A stretch of 40,907 bases of DNA from CBDULX01 sp965368175 (GTDB lineage: Bacteria > Pseudomonadota > Gammaproteobacteria > SZUA-229): assembly GCA_965368175.1 (NCBI GenBank), contig CBDULX010000004.1, positions 1 through 40,907 of the forward strand. Reading direction: 5' to 3'. Under the pieces are notes generated by a model that saw nothing but the letters and a program-made list of their open reading frames with translations, made no database searches and was not told the DNA's origin. Within the stretch, counting starts at the first letter, position 1. The number at the start of each line of letters is the position of its first letter. The position numbers and the translations under genes were made by a program. Below are positions 1 to 7,988 of the stretch, piece by piece.

Positions 1-657
1 CTGTATGGCAACACCGGTAACGACTACCTCAGTGGCGGCAGTGAAAACGATAACCTGTTCGGTGGTGCCGATAATGACTACCTCGACGGTGATGCCGGAA
101 ACGATCTGGTCGATGGCGGTACCGGTGATGACATTGTTCAGGGCGGTGCCGGTAATGACCAGGTCTACGGCGGTGCGGGTAATGACCGAGTGGAAGGTGA
201 GGTCGGTGATGATGTACTGTTCGGCGGCACCGGTGATGACACATTACTGGGTGGAAGCGGTATCGATATTCTCAATGGTGGGGTTGGCAATGACGTACTC
301 ACCGGTGGTGATGACAGCGATCAGTTTGTCTGGTCTGCTGGTCATGAAGGCACCTCAGTCTCACCAGCATCCGATGTTATCACCGACTTTACCGTGGGTG
401 TCGGCGGAGATGTGCTGAATCTGGCTGATCTTTTGCAAGGTGAGGAATCCAATCCATTAACCGATTACCTGCACTTTGAGTCGGACGGCAGTGATGGTAC
501 TGTTGTGAGTATAAATGCTGTTGGTGGCGATCCTGCCGCTGAGTTTACTCAACAGATTACTCTGAGTGGCGTGGATCTTACTGGGGGCGGTACTTATACC
601 GATCAGGACATTATCAATAGCCTGTTGGCTAATGGTAATCTGATTGTCGATATGTAA
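1..657 (+). CDS. RTX-type calcium-binding protein, C-terminal part (5' end outside window)
   Basis: The frame is open from base 1 to the TAA at 655-657, giving 218 residues of a longer protein. Roughly the first 105 residues are tandem RTX nonapeptides of the form GGxGNDxLx, for example GGAGNDQVYGGAGNDRVEG. These bind calcium and fold into a beta-roll outside the cell. They are followed by a segment with SPASDVITDFTVGVGGDVLN and a C-terminus ending NSLLANGNLIVDM, which matches the C-terminal targeting domain of type I secreted proteins (the VC_A0849-like class). The protein is therefore probably exported by an ABC/MFP/TolC system not present here. Large adhesins, hemolysins and proteases share this end, and the effector part lies upstream, so the activity cannot be named. 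A strong terminator follows, so it is not cotranscribed with mutL. Confidence 0.88.
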   Translation: MYGNTGNDYLSGGSENDNLFGGADNDYLDGDAGNDLVDGGTGDDIVQGGAGNDQVYGGAGNDRVEGEVGDDVLFGGTGDDTLLGGSGIDILNGGVGNDVLTGGDDSDQFVWSAGHEGTSVSPASDVITDFTVGVGGDVLNLADLLQGEESNPLTDYLHFESDGSDGTVVSINAVGGDPAAEFTQQITLSGVDLTGGGTYTDQDIINSLLANGNLIVDM

Positions 658-701
658 CGGGTCCAACAGGTTTCTTTAGCTGGCCTGTTTCCTATGAAAA
701 G

Positions 702-730
702 GTGTCGTGGTTTTCCACGGCACTTTTTTT
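702..730 (+). terminator. Rho-independent terminator of the RTX gene
   Basis: A 9-bp stem GTGTCGTGG / CCACGGCAC (one G-T wobble) with a TTTT loop is followed by seven T residues. It lies 45 bp after the RTX stop and separates that gene from mutL. A weaker AACAGG/CCTGTT hairpin lies just upstream at about 665-689. Confidence 0.85.
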
Positions 731-864
731 ATTGGCTATTGAAAACGTATATCGGCCTGTGATGCGGGTTAGCTTAGGGTTGCGGGCAATTCACAATCTG
801 GGCCGCGATTTCCCATCCATTCCCTGTTAAAATCCCAGCTTCATTTATCCACTACCCCTGTGCC

Positions 865-2658
865 ATGACCAAACGTATCCAGCAAATGCCCAATCAGCTA
901 ATTAACCAGATCGCCGCCGGTGAAGTGGTTGAGCGACCGGCATCGGTAGTTAAGGAATTACTGGAAAACAGTCTGGACGCCGGGGCCACCCGGATCGAAA
1001 TTGATATTGAGCAGGGCGGCATTAAAAATATCCGGATTCGGGATAACGGTTCCGGTATCCACAAGGATGATCTGGCGCTGGCCCTGTCCCGCCATGCCAC
1101 CAGTAAAATTCGCAATCTGGACGATCTGGAAAAGGTCTGCAGTCTGGGTTTTCGCGGCGAGGCCCTGCCCAGTATTGCCTCGGTGAGTCGTTTGTCGATC
1201 ACCTCAAAACAGGAAGATGTTGATGGCTGGTGTGTGCAGGGGCAGGATAGTCATTCCGCCAGCATTACACCGGCGCCCCATGATGTGGGCACTACGGTCG
1301 AGGTACGGGATCTGTTTTACAATGTGCCAGCCCGGCGCAAGTTCATGCGCACCGAAAAAACCGAATTTAATCACCTGAACGATGTAGTGCGGCGTATAGC
1401 CCTGAGCCGTTTTGATGTCGATATTCGGCTCAGCCATAATCAGCGGCTGACCAACCATATGCGGGCCGCCAGTGACCGCGATAGCATGGAAAAACGTATT
1501 GCCGAAGTGTGTGGCAATGGTTTTGTCGAGCAGGCCATGCACATGGAATTCGAAGCCGCGGGTCTGAAAATCCACGGCTGGATCGGTTTTCCCACCTTTT
1601 CCCGCTCCCAGGCCGATATGCAGTACTTTTTCGTCAATGGCCGCATGATACGTGACAAGCTGGTCACTCATGCGGTGCGCCAGGCTTATCAGGACGTGCT
1701 TTACCATGGACGCCATCCGGCTTATGTGCTGTATCTGGAGCTGGACCCAATGCAGGTGGATGTGAATGCTCACCCCACCAAACACGAGGTGCGGTTCCGG
1801 GAAAGCCGTATGGTGCATGATTTTTTATTTCGCGGTATTCACCATGCCCTGGCAGACTTACGACCGGGTGGTGATCAGGGGGAAACTACACAGCAGGTCG
1901 CCATCAGCCCCTATAACCAGTCGTCCAGCTCAGTCCCCGCGGCCAGCTTTTTTGGAGGCGGTGGCGGTCGCCAGACCAATATGGCGCTTAAGGTCGAAGA
2001 ACAGATTCAGGCCTACGCCAATCTGGCGCAACCCAATATAGCCAGTATCGATACCGATGAGGCGGCAGAAGATATCCCCCCACTGGGTTTTGCCATCGCA
2101 CAATTGCAGGGCATTTATATATTGTCGCAAACCGCCCGTGGCATGGTGGTGGTGGATATGCATGCCGCCCATGAGCGCATTACCTATGAGCGACTGAAAA
2201 CCGCCATGGATGAGGGCAATATTGCTTCCCAGCCGTTGCTGGTGCCCCAGCTGATCTCGGTGAGCGAGAAGGAAGCCGATCTGGCGCAGCAGCACCAGAA
2301 CATATTTACCGAACTGGGGTTTGAGCTGGATCGTGCAGGCCCGGAAACCCTGAAAATCCGCCAGTTGCCGATAATACTGGCCCGGGGTGATGCTGAGGCT
2401 ATGGTGAAAGATGTACTGTCAGATTTGATTACTTATGGCAGCAGTGAGCGGATTCGTCAGGCTATTAACGGCGTTCTGGGAACCATGGCCTGTCACGGTT
2501 CGGTTCGGGCCAATCGCAAACTGTCGATTCCAGAAATGAATGCCCTGTTGCGGGATATGGAGCGAACCGAACGCAGCGGCCAATGCAATCATGGTCGCCC
2601 AACCTGGGTGGAATTCAGTTTATCCGAGATGGATAAATGGTTTATGCGGGGGCAGTAA
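865..2658 (+). CDS. mutL: DNA mismatch repair protein MutL (endonuclease-type)
   Basis: MutL couples mismatch recognition by MutS to strand incision. The 597-residue product has the GHKL ATPase N-terminus: catalytic E31 and N35 in VKELLENSLDAG, then DNGSGI and GFRGEAL. A variable linker (about 330-400) leads to the C-terminal dimerisation domain. That domain carries the metal-binding nuclease motif DMHAAHERITYE at 431-442, fitting DQHA(X)2E(X)4E, plus ACHGSVR (C543) and QCNHGRP (C574). The motif is found in MutL of most bacteria and in Pseudomonas, but is absent from E. coli MutL, which relies on MutH. The ATG at 865 places the conserved IxxxPxxLINQIAAGEV start at the usual distance. It heads the miaA-hfq-hfl cluster; amiB/tsaE, common upstream partners, are not directly upstream here. 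Confidence 0.97.
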   Translation: MTKRIQQMPNQLINQIAAGEVVERPASVVKELLENSLDAGATRIEIDIEQGGIKNIRIRDNGSGIHKDDLALALSRHATSKIRNLDDLEKVCSLGFRGEALPSIASVSRLSITSKQEDVDGWCVQGQDSHSASITPAPHDVGTTVEVRDLFYNVPARRKFMRTEKTEFNHLNDVVRRIALSRFDVDIRLSHNQRLTNHMRAASDRDSMEKRIAEVCGNGFVEQAMHMEFEAAGLKIHGWIGFPTFSRSQADMQYFFVNGRMIRDKLVTHAVRQAYQDVLYHGRHPAYVLYLELDPMQVDVNAHPTKHEVRFRESRMVHDFLFRGIHHALADLRPGGDQGETTQQVAISPYNQSSSSVPAASFFGGGGGRQTNMALKVEEQIQAYANLAQPNIASIDTDEAAEDIPPLGFAIAQLQGIYILSQTARGMVVVDMHAAHERITYERLKTAMDEGNIASQPLLVPQLISVSEKEADLAQQHQNIFTELGFELDRAGPETLKIRQLPIILARGDAEAMVKDVLSDLITYGSSERIRQAINGVLGTMACHGSVRANRKLSIPEMNALLRDMERTERSGQCNHGRPTWVEFSLSEMDKWFMRGQ

Positions 2659-2661
2659 ACA

Positions 2662-2757
2662 AAGTTATAAGTTGTAAGTCGTAAGTTATAAGTTAAAGGC
2701 AAAAACAAAAGCCTGTTATTTTGACTTCCGATTTAGGACTTCCGACTTCCGACTTTT
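2662..2757. repeat. Inverted pair of heptanucleotide arrays between mutL and miaA
   Basis: Positions 2662-2696 hold five direct 7-bp units (AAGTTAT, AAGTTGT, AAGTCGT, AAGTTAT, AAGTTAA). Positions 2723-2757 hold five units of the opposite orientation (GACTTCC, GATTTAG, GACTTCC, GACTTCC, GACTTTT), which read AAGTCGG-like on the minus strand. The spacer has a short AGGC...GCCT pairing. The whole block could fold into a long imperfect hairpin. The second array ends 3 bp before the miaA ATG. Related units occur at 38205-38246 and 40861-40907. Confidence 0.85.
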
Positions 2758-2760
2758 AAA

Positions 2761-3726
2761 ATGAAAAATCTAATCATACAACCCGCTGCCCAGTCTGACG
2801 CCCCCACGGCCATTTTCATCATGGGCCCGACCGCTTCGGGTAAAACGGATCTGGCGGTGGAATGCGTTAAGCAACTGCCCTGTGACATCATCAGCGTGGA
2901 TTCAGCACTGGTGTACAAGGGCATGGAGATAGGCACTGCCAAACCGGATGCTGAAACTCTTAAGCAGGCGCCCCATAGACTGATTAACCTGATTGATCCT
3001 GCACAGAGCTATTCAGCCGCTGAGTTTCGGGATGATGCATTGCGAGAAATGGCTGATATCGTGTCACAGGGTCGTATACCGGTGCTGGCAGGCGGCACTA
3101 TGCTGTATTACAAGGCCCTGCAGGAGGGGCTTTCAGCATTGCCCTCGGCCAGTCCTGAGGTGCGGGAAAAGCTGGAAGCTCTGGCCCGTGAACAGGGCTG
3201 GGAGTTTATGCACCAGAGACTGGCTGAGGTTGATCCGGTATCTGCCCAGCGTATTCATCCAAATGACCCGCAACGAATCCAGCGGGCGCTGGAAGTATAC
3301 GAAATCACCGGCAAACCACTCACTGAGTTCTGGCAACAGCAGCAGGTTCAAAATTTACCTTATAATCTAATCAAAATTGCCCTGATGCCGGAAAACAGGG
3401 AGCAGCTGCGCCAGCGCATAGCACTGCGCTTTCATCAAATGCTGGAACTTGGCTTTATCGATGAGGTCATAAAGCTGAAATCCCGGGGCGATCTAAACCT
3501 GGATATGCCGTCCATGCGCTGTGTGGGTTACCGACAGGTATGGGAATATCTTGAAAATAAGATGGATTATGAACAAATGGTGGAAAAGGGCATTATCGCT
3601 ACTCGGCAACTGGCCAAGCGACAGATGACCTGGCTGAGAAAAGAGCAGATGAGTAACTTTTTTGATATAAATCCGGGAAATTTTCAAGAAATCATGAAAA
3701 ATCTGAAAAAATCACTATTCTTATGA
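2761..3726 (+). CDS. miaA: tRNA dimethylallyltransferase MiaA
   Basis: MiaA transfers the dimethylallyl group from DMAPP to A37 of tRNAs that read UNN codons, the first step of ms2i6A formation. The 321-residue protein has the P-loop GPTASGKT at residues 22-29. It also has the substrate motif DSALVYKGMEIGTAKP, DPAQSYSAAEFRDDAL, GGTMLYYKAL for DMAPP contact, and a C-terminal RCVGYRQVWEYL plus ATRQLAKRQMTWLR. Length is normal for the family. The ATG at 2761 is preceded directly by the inverted heptamer array with no recognisable Shine-Dalgarno. The next in-frame ATG (residue 21) would start inside the P-loop strand, so 2761 is preferred. It sits in the conserved mutL-miaA-hfq order. Confidence 0.96.
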   Translation: MKNLIIQPAAQSDAPTAIFIMGPTASGKTDLAVECVKQLPCDIISVDSALVYKGMEIGTAKPDAETLKQAPHRLINLIDPAQSYSAAEFRDDALREMADIVSQGRIPVLAGGTMLYYKALQEGLSALPSASPEVREKLEALAREQGWEFMHQRLAEVDPVSAQRIHPNDPQRIQRALEVYEITGKPLTEFWQQQQVQNLPYNLIKIALMPENREQLRQRIALRFHQMLELGFIDEVIKLKSRGDLNLDMPSMRCVGYRQVWEYLENKMDYEQMVEKGIIATRQLAKRQMTWLRKEQMSNFFDINPGNFQEIMKNLKKSLFL

Positions 3727-3736
3727 GTAGTAACGT

Positions 3737-3766
3737 TTGATTAATACAAGTCCGCCCATATATTAT
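3737..3766 (+). promoter_or_regulatory. Candidate sigma70 promoter for hfq
   Basis: TTGATT (3737-3742) and TATTAT (3761-3766) are separated by 18 bp and lie about 90 bp before the hfq start in the 130-bp miaA-hfq gap. A separate hfq promoter near miaA is usual in this cluster. Evidence is sequence match only. Confidence 0.5.
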
Positions 3767-3856
3767 AAGAATGTAATAATTGGGTATGAAACATACACAT
3801 AAATAAAATGTATGAATCGGGCAAATCTAACAACGAAAAATTTTTGGGAGAGGAAT

Positions 3857-4117
3857 ATGTCAAAAGGGCAATCGCTACAAGAACCCTTCCTGAATGCCTT
3901 ACGTAAGGAGCGCGTACCAGTATCAATATATCTGGTGAATGGCATAAAGTTACAAGGTCAGGTTGAATCGTTTGACCAATTTGCAGTTCTGTTGCGAAAC
4001 ACAGTCAGTCAAATGGTTTATAAGCACGCAATATCAACCGTGGTACCTGCACGGCCAATAAAGTGGACCACATCTGCTGAAGAATCAGAGACGGGTGGTG
4101 GTAATGGCAATCTGTAA
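3857..4117 (+). CDS. hfq: RNA chaperone Hfq
   Basis: Hfq is a hexameric Sm-like protein that helps small RNAs pair with mRNAs. The product is 86 residues: MSKGQSLQEPFLNALRKERV, the Sm1 region LVNGIKLQGQVESFDQFAVLL, and Sm2 YKHAISTVVPARP with the diagnostic YKHA. A short hydrophilic tail ends GGGNGNL. The reading frame is open upstream to 3812, but the start was set at 3857. The protein then begins at the conserved MSKGQ, and GGGAGAGG lies just upstream at 3846-3853. A terminator-like hairpin follows, so read-through to hflX may be limited. Confidence 0.97.
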   Translation: MSKGQSLQEPFLNALRKERVPVSIYLVNGIKLQGQVESFDQFAVLLRNTVSQMVYKHAISTVVPARPIKWTTSAEESETGGGNGNL

Positions 4118-4147
4118 TTAATATAGTATGTTTCAGATTTGTCCTTA

Positions 4148-4173
4148 AACGGCTGCCATCAGGCAGCCGTTTT
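4148..4173 (+). terminator. Hairpin terminator/attenuator between hfq and hflX
   Basis: A perfect 10-bp stem AACGGCTGCC / GGCAGCCGTT with a 4-nt loop ATCA is followed by a short T run. It lies 30 bp after hfq. Because hflX lies only about 50 bp further and shares the conserved cluster, the hairpin may attenuate rather than fully stop transcription. Confidence 0.8.
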
Positions 4174-4224
4174 GCGTGTATAATTAATTCAATTTACATA
4201 TACAGACGAGAAGGTTAGATAACA

Positions 4225-5538
4225 TTGTTTGAACGCCCTGGTATTGGTGAACGGGCCATTCTGGTTCATATGGATCTCAATGATGAGTTTCATCGTGAAC
4301 ATCTGAGTGAATTCGAGGAACTGGCAGCTTCAGCTGGCGCTACAGTGGTTGATGTGGTGGTAGCTAGACGTAATTCTCCAGATCCTAAATATTTCATTGG
4401 TCGGGGTAAGGTGGATGAAATTTGCGAATTGATCCAGGCTCATGAAGCTGAACTGGTGCTGTTCAATCATACACTGAGCCCATCCCAGGAACGGAATCTG
4501 GAACGTCAGTTCCAGTGCCGTGTGTTAGACCGAACCGGACTTATTCTCGATATTTTTGCCCAACGAGCCCGTACCTTTGAAGGGAAATTGCAGGTTGAGC
4601 TGGCTCAGCTGGGGCATATGTCGACGCGACTGATTCGAGGCTGGACCCACCTGGAGCGCCAGAAAGGTGGTATCGGTCTACGAGGTCCAGGTGAAACCCA
4701 GCTGGAAACCGACCGTCGGTTACTGTCTCAGCGTATCAAGCAGATTAACAAGCGCCTGGGTAAGGTTCGTAAACAACGCGAACAGGGGCGCCAGTCACGA
4801 CGTAAGGCCGAGGTACCCACCGTGGCGCTGGTGGGTTACACCAATGCCGGTAAATCCACACTATTTAATACACTTACCCAAGCTGATGTGTATGTGCAGG
4901 ATCAGCTATTTGCAACCCTGGACCCGACCCTGCGCAAGCTGAAACTGGACGAAGGTCAGCATCTGGTGCTGGCCGATACCGTAGGTTTTATTCGTCATCT
5001 CCCCCACGATCTGGTGGATGCCTTCCGCTCCACTCTGCAGGAAACCGAAGAGGCACACCTGCTTATGCACGTGATTGATGCTTCAGATGATTTGCGCATC
5101 GAAAATATCGAAGCGGTGGACAGCGTGCTGAAAGAGATTGGCGCCAGTGATGTGCCACAGATTCAGATCATGAACAAGATAGACCTACTGGATATGGAAC
5201 CCAGGATCGATCGAGACGATGAGGGTCAGGTTCGTCGTATCTGGGTATCCGCCAAAACCGGCGCGGGTCTGGATCTAATACAGAGCGTATTGCTTGAATA
5301 TTTCCGCGAGGACCAGGTTAAAGGGCTGATTTGCCTGAAACCCGAACATGCGAGAATTCGCGCTCTGCTGTTTTCCATTGGTGCCGTGCAAGCGGAAGAT
5401 ATTGATAACATGGGTAATTATCTGCTTAATTTGAACATTCCCAGGCGGGACCTGATGCAGTTGATCAGTCGGGAATCGATTCCATTGTCTCTGGTAATGC
5501 CAGCAGAGCACCCGCAAACTCTCGCTGATGCAGTATAA
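4225..5538 (+). CDS. hflX: Ribosome-associated GTPase HflX
   Basis: HflX splits stalled 70S ribosomes, especially after heat stress. The 437-residue protein has the N-terminal HflX domain with PKYFIGRGKVDEI and ALSPSQERNLE-like signatures. A coiled linker carries RGWTHLERQKGGIGLRGPGE, and the G domain has G1 GYTNAGKST at 204-212, DTVGFIRHLPHDLV and NKID. The start is TTG at 4225, with GAGAAGG about 10 bp upstream. The encoded MFERPGIGE start matches the E. coli protein (MFDRYDAGE), which also uses a rare start. It precedes hflK in the usual order, with a 165-bp gap. Confidence 0.96.
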   Translation: MFERPGIGERAILVHMDLNDEFHREHLSEFEELAASAGATVVDVVVARRNSPDPKYFIGRGKVDEICELIQAHEAELVLFNHTLSPSQERNLERQFQCRVLDRTGLILDIFAQRARTFEGKLQVELAQLGHMSTRLIRGWTHLERQKGGIGLRGPGETQLETDRRLLSQRIKQINKRLGKVRKQREQGRQSRRKAEVPTVALVGYTNAGKSTLFNTLTQADVYVQDQLFATLDPTLRKLKLDEGQHLVLADTVGFIRHLPHDLVDAFRSTLQETEEAHLLMHVIDASDDLRIENIEAVDSVLKEIGASDVPQIQIMNKIDLLDMEPRIDRDDEGQVRRIWVSAKTGAGLDLIQSVLLEYFREDQVKGLICLKPEHARIRALLFSIGAVQAEDIDNMGNYLLNLNIPRRDLMQLISRESIPLSLVMPAEHPQTLADAV

Positions 5539-5703
5539 ATAAAACCTCAGGCTGCACTTAAAAAATCCCATAAATTTCCTGCCTTCGACAAAAAATATCG
5601 TTCGAAATGAAATTTCCCATGAACAAACGTGAATTTAGCAATCATACGGGTTACAATCCGTTTTCTTTTTACCGAATTCAACTAAATAAACTGGAGTCAG
5701 CAT

Positions 5704-6849
5704 ATGGCCTGGAATGAGCCTGGTGGAAATAAAAACCAGGACCCCTGGGGGAATCGTGGTGGCAATCAAGGGCCCCCCGACCTGGATGAGGTTTTTCGTA
5801 AGTTTCAACAAAAACTGGGTAAACTGTTCGGTGGCAGTGGCAGTTCCGGTGGTAATTCTACAGGCAGTAGTATAGGTATTGGCCTGATTATCATAGTGTT
5901 GCTGACTATCTGGATGCTGACCGGTTTTTACAAAATCGAAGAGGCCGAGCGCGGTGTCATCATGCGTTTTGGTAAGCATGTGGACACTACCCAGAAAGGT
6001 CTGCACTGGCACTTTCCACGTCCCATTGAGACAGTGCTAAAAGTGAATGTCACCGAACGTCATCAGTTCCCGGTGAAAGCTACCATGCTGACCCAGGATG
6101 AAAATATCGTCGACATCGAAGGTACGGTTCAGTATCAGGTCAGTGATGCCCTGAAATACCTGTTCAACGTGCGTGCACCAGAAGAGACTTTGACTCAGGC
6201 CACTGAAAGTGCCCTGCGTCAGGTGATTGGTCGCAGTACTATGGATTTCGTCATGACCGAAGGTCGTGATGAAGTGGCTTCTCGTATTAAACTTAATATC
6301 CAGGAGCTTCTGGATCAGTATGGTACGGGCCTGGAAACCATAGAGGTTAACTTGCAGGAAGCGAATCCACCGCAGCCGGTGCGTGAATCTTTCCAGGACG
6401 TTACCCAGGCCCGTGAGGACCGTGAGCGTCTGATCAATGAATCAGAATCCTACCGAAATGAAGTGCTGCCCAGGGCTCGTGGTCAATCGGCTCGTCTCAG
6501 AGAAGAGGCCGATGGATACAAACAGGAAGTGGTGGCCATGGCAGAAGGTGAAGCCAAGCGTTTCACCCAGTTGCTGACTGAATACAAAAAAGCGCCTAAA
6601 GTGACCCGTGACCGTATTTATCTGGAAGCGGTTGAGTCAGTGCTGAGTAACAGCTCCAAGGTCATGGTGGATGTAAAAGGCGGTAACAATCTATTGTATT
6701 TGCCGCTGGATAAAATTATGCAAAGCTCTGGCCGCGCACCATCATCTGAATCACTTCAAATGCCTTCTTCTACGACTGATCGGTTCAGCAATTCCACCTC
6801 CGATAGCAGCCGCAATCGCGTTGATCTGCGAACACGGGAGACACGTTAA
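5704..6849 (+). CDS. hflK: FtsH protease modulator HflK
   Basis: HflK and HflC form a large SPFH-domain cage in the inner membrane around FtsH and restrain its proteolysis. The 381-residue protein has the typical Gly/Asn/Trp-rich cytoplasmic head starting MAWNEPGGN and one membrane span at about residues 57-76. A periplasmic SPFH domain follows (FGKHVDTTQKGLHWHFPRPIE onward), then a charged coiled coil around 230-300 and a Ser-rich tail. The ATG at 5704 has GGAG 8 bp upstream. Its TAA overlaps the ATG of hflC by one base, so the two are translationally coupled. Confidence 0.97.
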   Translation: MAWNEPGGNKNQDPWGNRGGNQGPPDLDEVFRKFQQKLGKLFGGSGSSGGNSTGSSIGIGLIIIVLLTIWMLTGFYKIEEAERGVIMRFGKHVDTTQKGLHWHFPRPIETVLKVNVTERHQFPVKATMLTQDENIVDIEGTVQYQVSDALKYLFNVRAPEETLTQATESALRQVIGRSTMDFVMTEGRDEVASRIKLNIQELLDQYGTGLETIEVNLQEANPPQPVRESFQDVTQAREDRERLINESESYRNEVLPRARGQSARLREEADGYKQEVVAMAEGEAKRFTQLLTEYKKAPKVTRDRIYLEAVESVLSNSSKVMVDVKGGNNLLYLPLDKIMQSSGRAPSSESLQMPSSTTDRFSNSTSDSSRNRVDLRTRETR

Positions 6850-7718
6850 TGTTTAAATCAATTGGATTAACACTGCTTGTCCTCGTTGTCGTGGGTTTCT
6901 GGTCTACAGTGTTTTATGTGGATGAACGTGAACTGGCCATCAAATTCAAGTTTGGTGAAATTGTTGAATCAGATTATAAGCCAGGTATTCACTTCAAGAT
7001 CCCATTCGTGCATAACGTACGTCATTTCGACAAGCGGGTTCTCACCATCGACGCCAAGGCGGAGAGCTTCTTTACCGGTGAGAAAAAAGACCTGATCGTT
7101 GACCTTTATGTGAAATGGCGCATCAAGGATGTGGTTCAGTATTTTAAAACCACCAATGGTGATGAATTGCGTGCCGGTAGCCTGCTCTATCAAACCATCA
7201 AGAAAGGTTTACGTGACGAATTCGGTAAACGCACTATCCAGGAAGTGGTGGCTGGAGATCGTACTGAAATTATGGGTATCAGTGCCGAACAGGCACAGGA
7301 AAAAGCCAAGACTCTGGGTATAGAAGTGGTGGACGTGCGTATCAAGCGTATTGACCTGCCAGCCTCGGTCAGTAGTTCGGTGTACAATCGTATGCGGGCA
7401 GAACGTGAACGTGTGGCCCGTGATTTCCGCTCCAAGGGCGCAGAGTCAGCCGAGCGTATTCGCGCTGATGCTGATCGTCAGAGTAAGGTTCTTCTGGCTG
7501 AAGCGTATCGAGATTCTGAAATTGTTCGTGGTGAAGGTGATGCACTGGCGGCTGACGTTTATGCTCGAGCCTATGGTAAGGATCAGGAATTCTATCGGTT
7601 TTATCGCAGTATGGATGCCTACAAGAAAACCTTCAGCGGTAAGGACGATGTCATGCTGATAGATCCGAATTCGGATTTCTTTAATTATTTCAAAAGCGCT
7701 ACTGGTAAAGCCAGATAA
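6849..7718 (+). CDS. hflC: FtsH protease modulator HflC
   Basis: This is the partner of HflK in the HflKC-FtsH complex. The 289-residue protein has an N-terminal membrane anchor at about residues 5-23 followed by YVDERELAIKFKFGEI and the SPFH domain. It also has the conserved RIKRIDLP and YNRMRAERERVARDFRSKG segments and an Ala/Glu/Arg-rich coiled coil before the C-terminus. The start overlaps the hflK stop (TAATG). A strong terminator follows at 7741, so hflX-hflK-hflC probably ends here as a transcription unit. Confidence 0.97.
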   Translation: MFKSIGLTLLVLVVVGFWSTVFYVDERELAIKFKFGEIVESDYKPGIHFKIPFVHNVRHFDKRVLTIDAKAESFFTGEKKDLIVDLYVKWRIKDVVQYFKTTNGDELRAGSLLYQTIKKGLRDEFGKRTIQEVVAGDRTEIMGISAEQAQEKAKTLGIEVVDVRIKRIDLPASVSSSVYNRMRAERERVARDFRSKGAESAERIRADADRQSKVLLAEAYRDSEIVRGEGDALAADVYARAYGKDQEFYRFYRSMDAYKKTFSGKDDVMLIDPNSDFFNYFKSATGKAR

Positions 7719-7740
7719 AGCACAAAATGAAATAACAAAT

Positions 7741-7768
7741 GCCGAACAAGTAATTGTTCGGCTTTTTT
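7741..7768 (+). terminator. Rho-independent terminator after hflC
   Basis: A perfect 9-bp stem GCCGAACAA / TTGTTCGGC with loop GTAA is followed by six T residues. It ends the hflKC unit. Confidence 0.93.
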
Positions 7769-7789
7769 ATGGTTACCACGCGGTTAAAT

Positions 7790-7975
7790 ATGTGGGATGA
7801 AATTTTAAGAGCTCTGGCTCTGGTACTGGTGCTCGAAGGTTTGTTGCCTTTCCTGAGTCCCGGTAACTGGCGTCAGACCATGTTACAGGCCGCACAACTG
7901 CCCAATCGGGTATTGCGGATTATCGGTCTTGCCAGCATGCTGCTGGGTGTACTGCTGCTGTATTTGCTGAACTGA
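7790..7975 (+). CDS. DUF2065 (YjeT-like) small inner-membrane protein
   Basis: The 61-residue protein MWDEILRALALVLVLEGLLPFLSP... has two hydrophobic spans separated by GNWRQTMLQAAQLPNRVLR. This is the pattern of DUF2065/YjeT, and E. coli yjeT also lies between hflC and purA. Its function is unknown. The frame is open upstream to 7754, but that start would lie inside the hflC terminator. The ATG at 7790 gives the family-typical N-terminus and is preferred, although no clear ribosome binding site is visible. It lies 13 bp before hisZ and is probably cotranscribed with it. Confidence 0.85.
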   Translation: MWDEILRALALVLVLEGLLPFLSPGNWRQTMLQAAQLPNRVLRIIGLASMLLGVLLLYLLN

Positions 7976-7988
7976 GTTTTACTAGATT

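Noticed and set aside
5..418. 137-codon plus-strand frame overlapping the RTX gene
   Set aside because: It is a shifted reading of the RTX repeats (a periodic low-complexity product); the RTX frame gives clear GGxGxDxLx units.
1204..1818. 204-codon minus-strand frame inside mutL
   Set aside because: It lies fully antisense to conserved MutL coding sequence and its translation has no recognisable domain; long antisense frames arise from codon bias.
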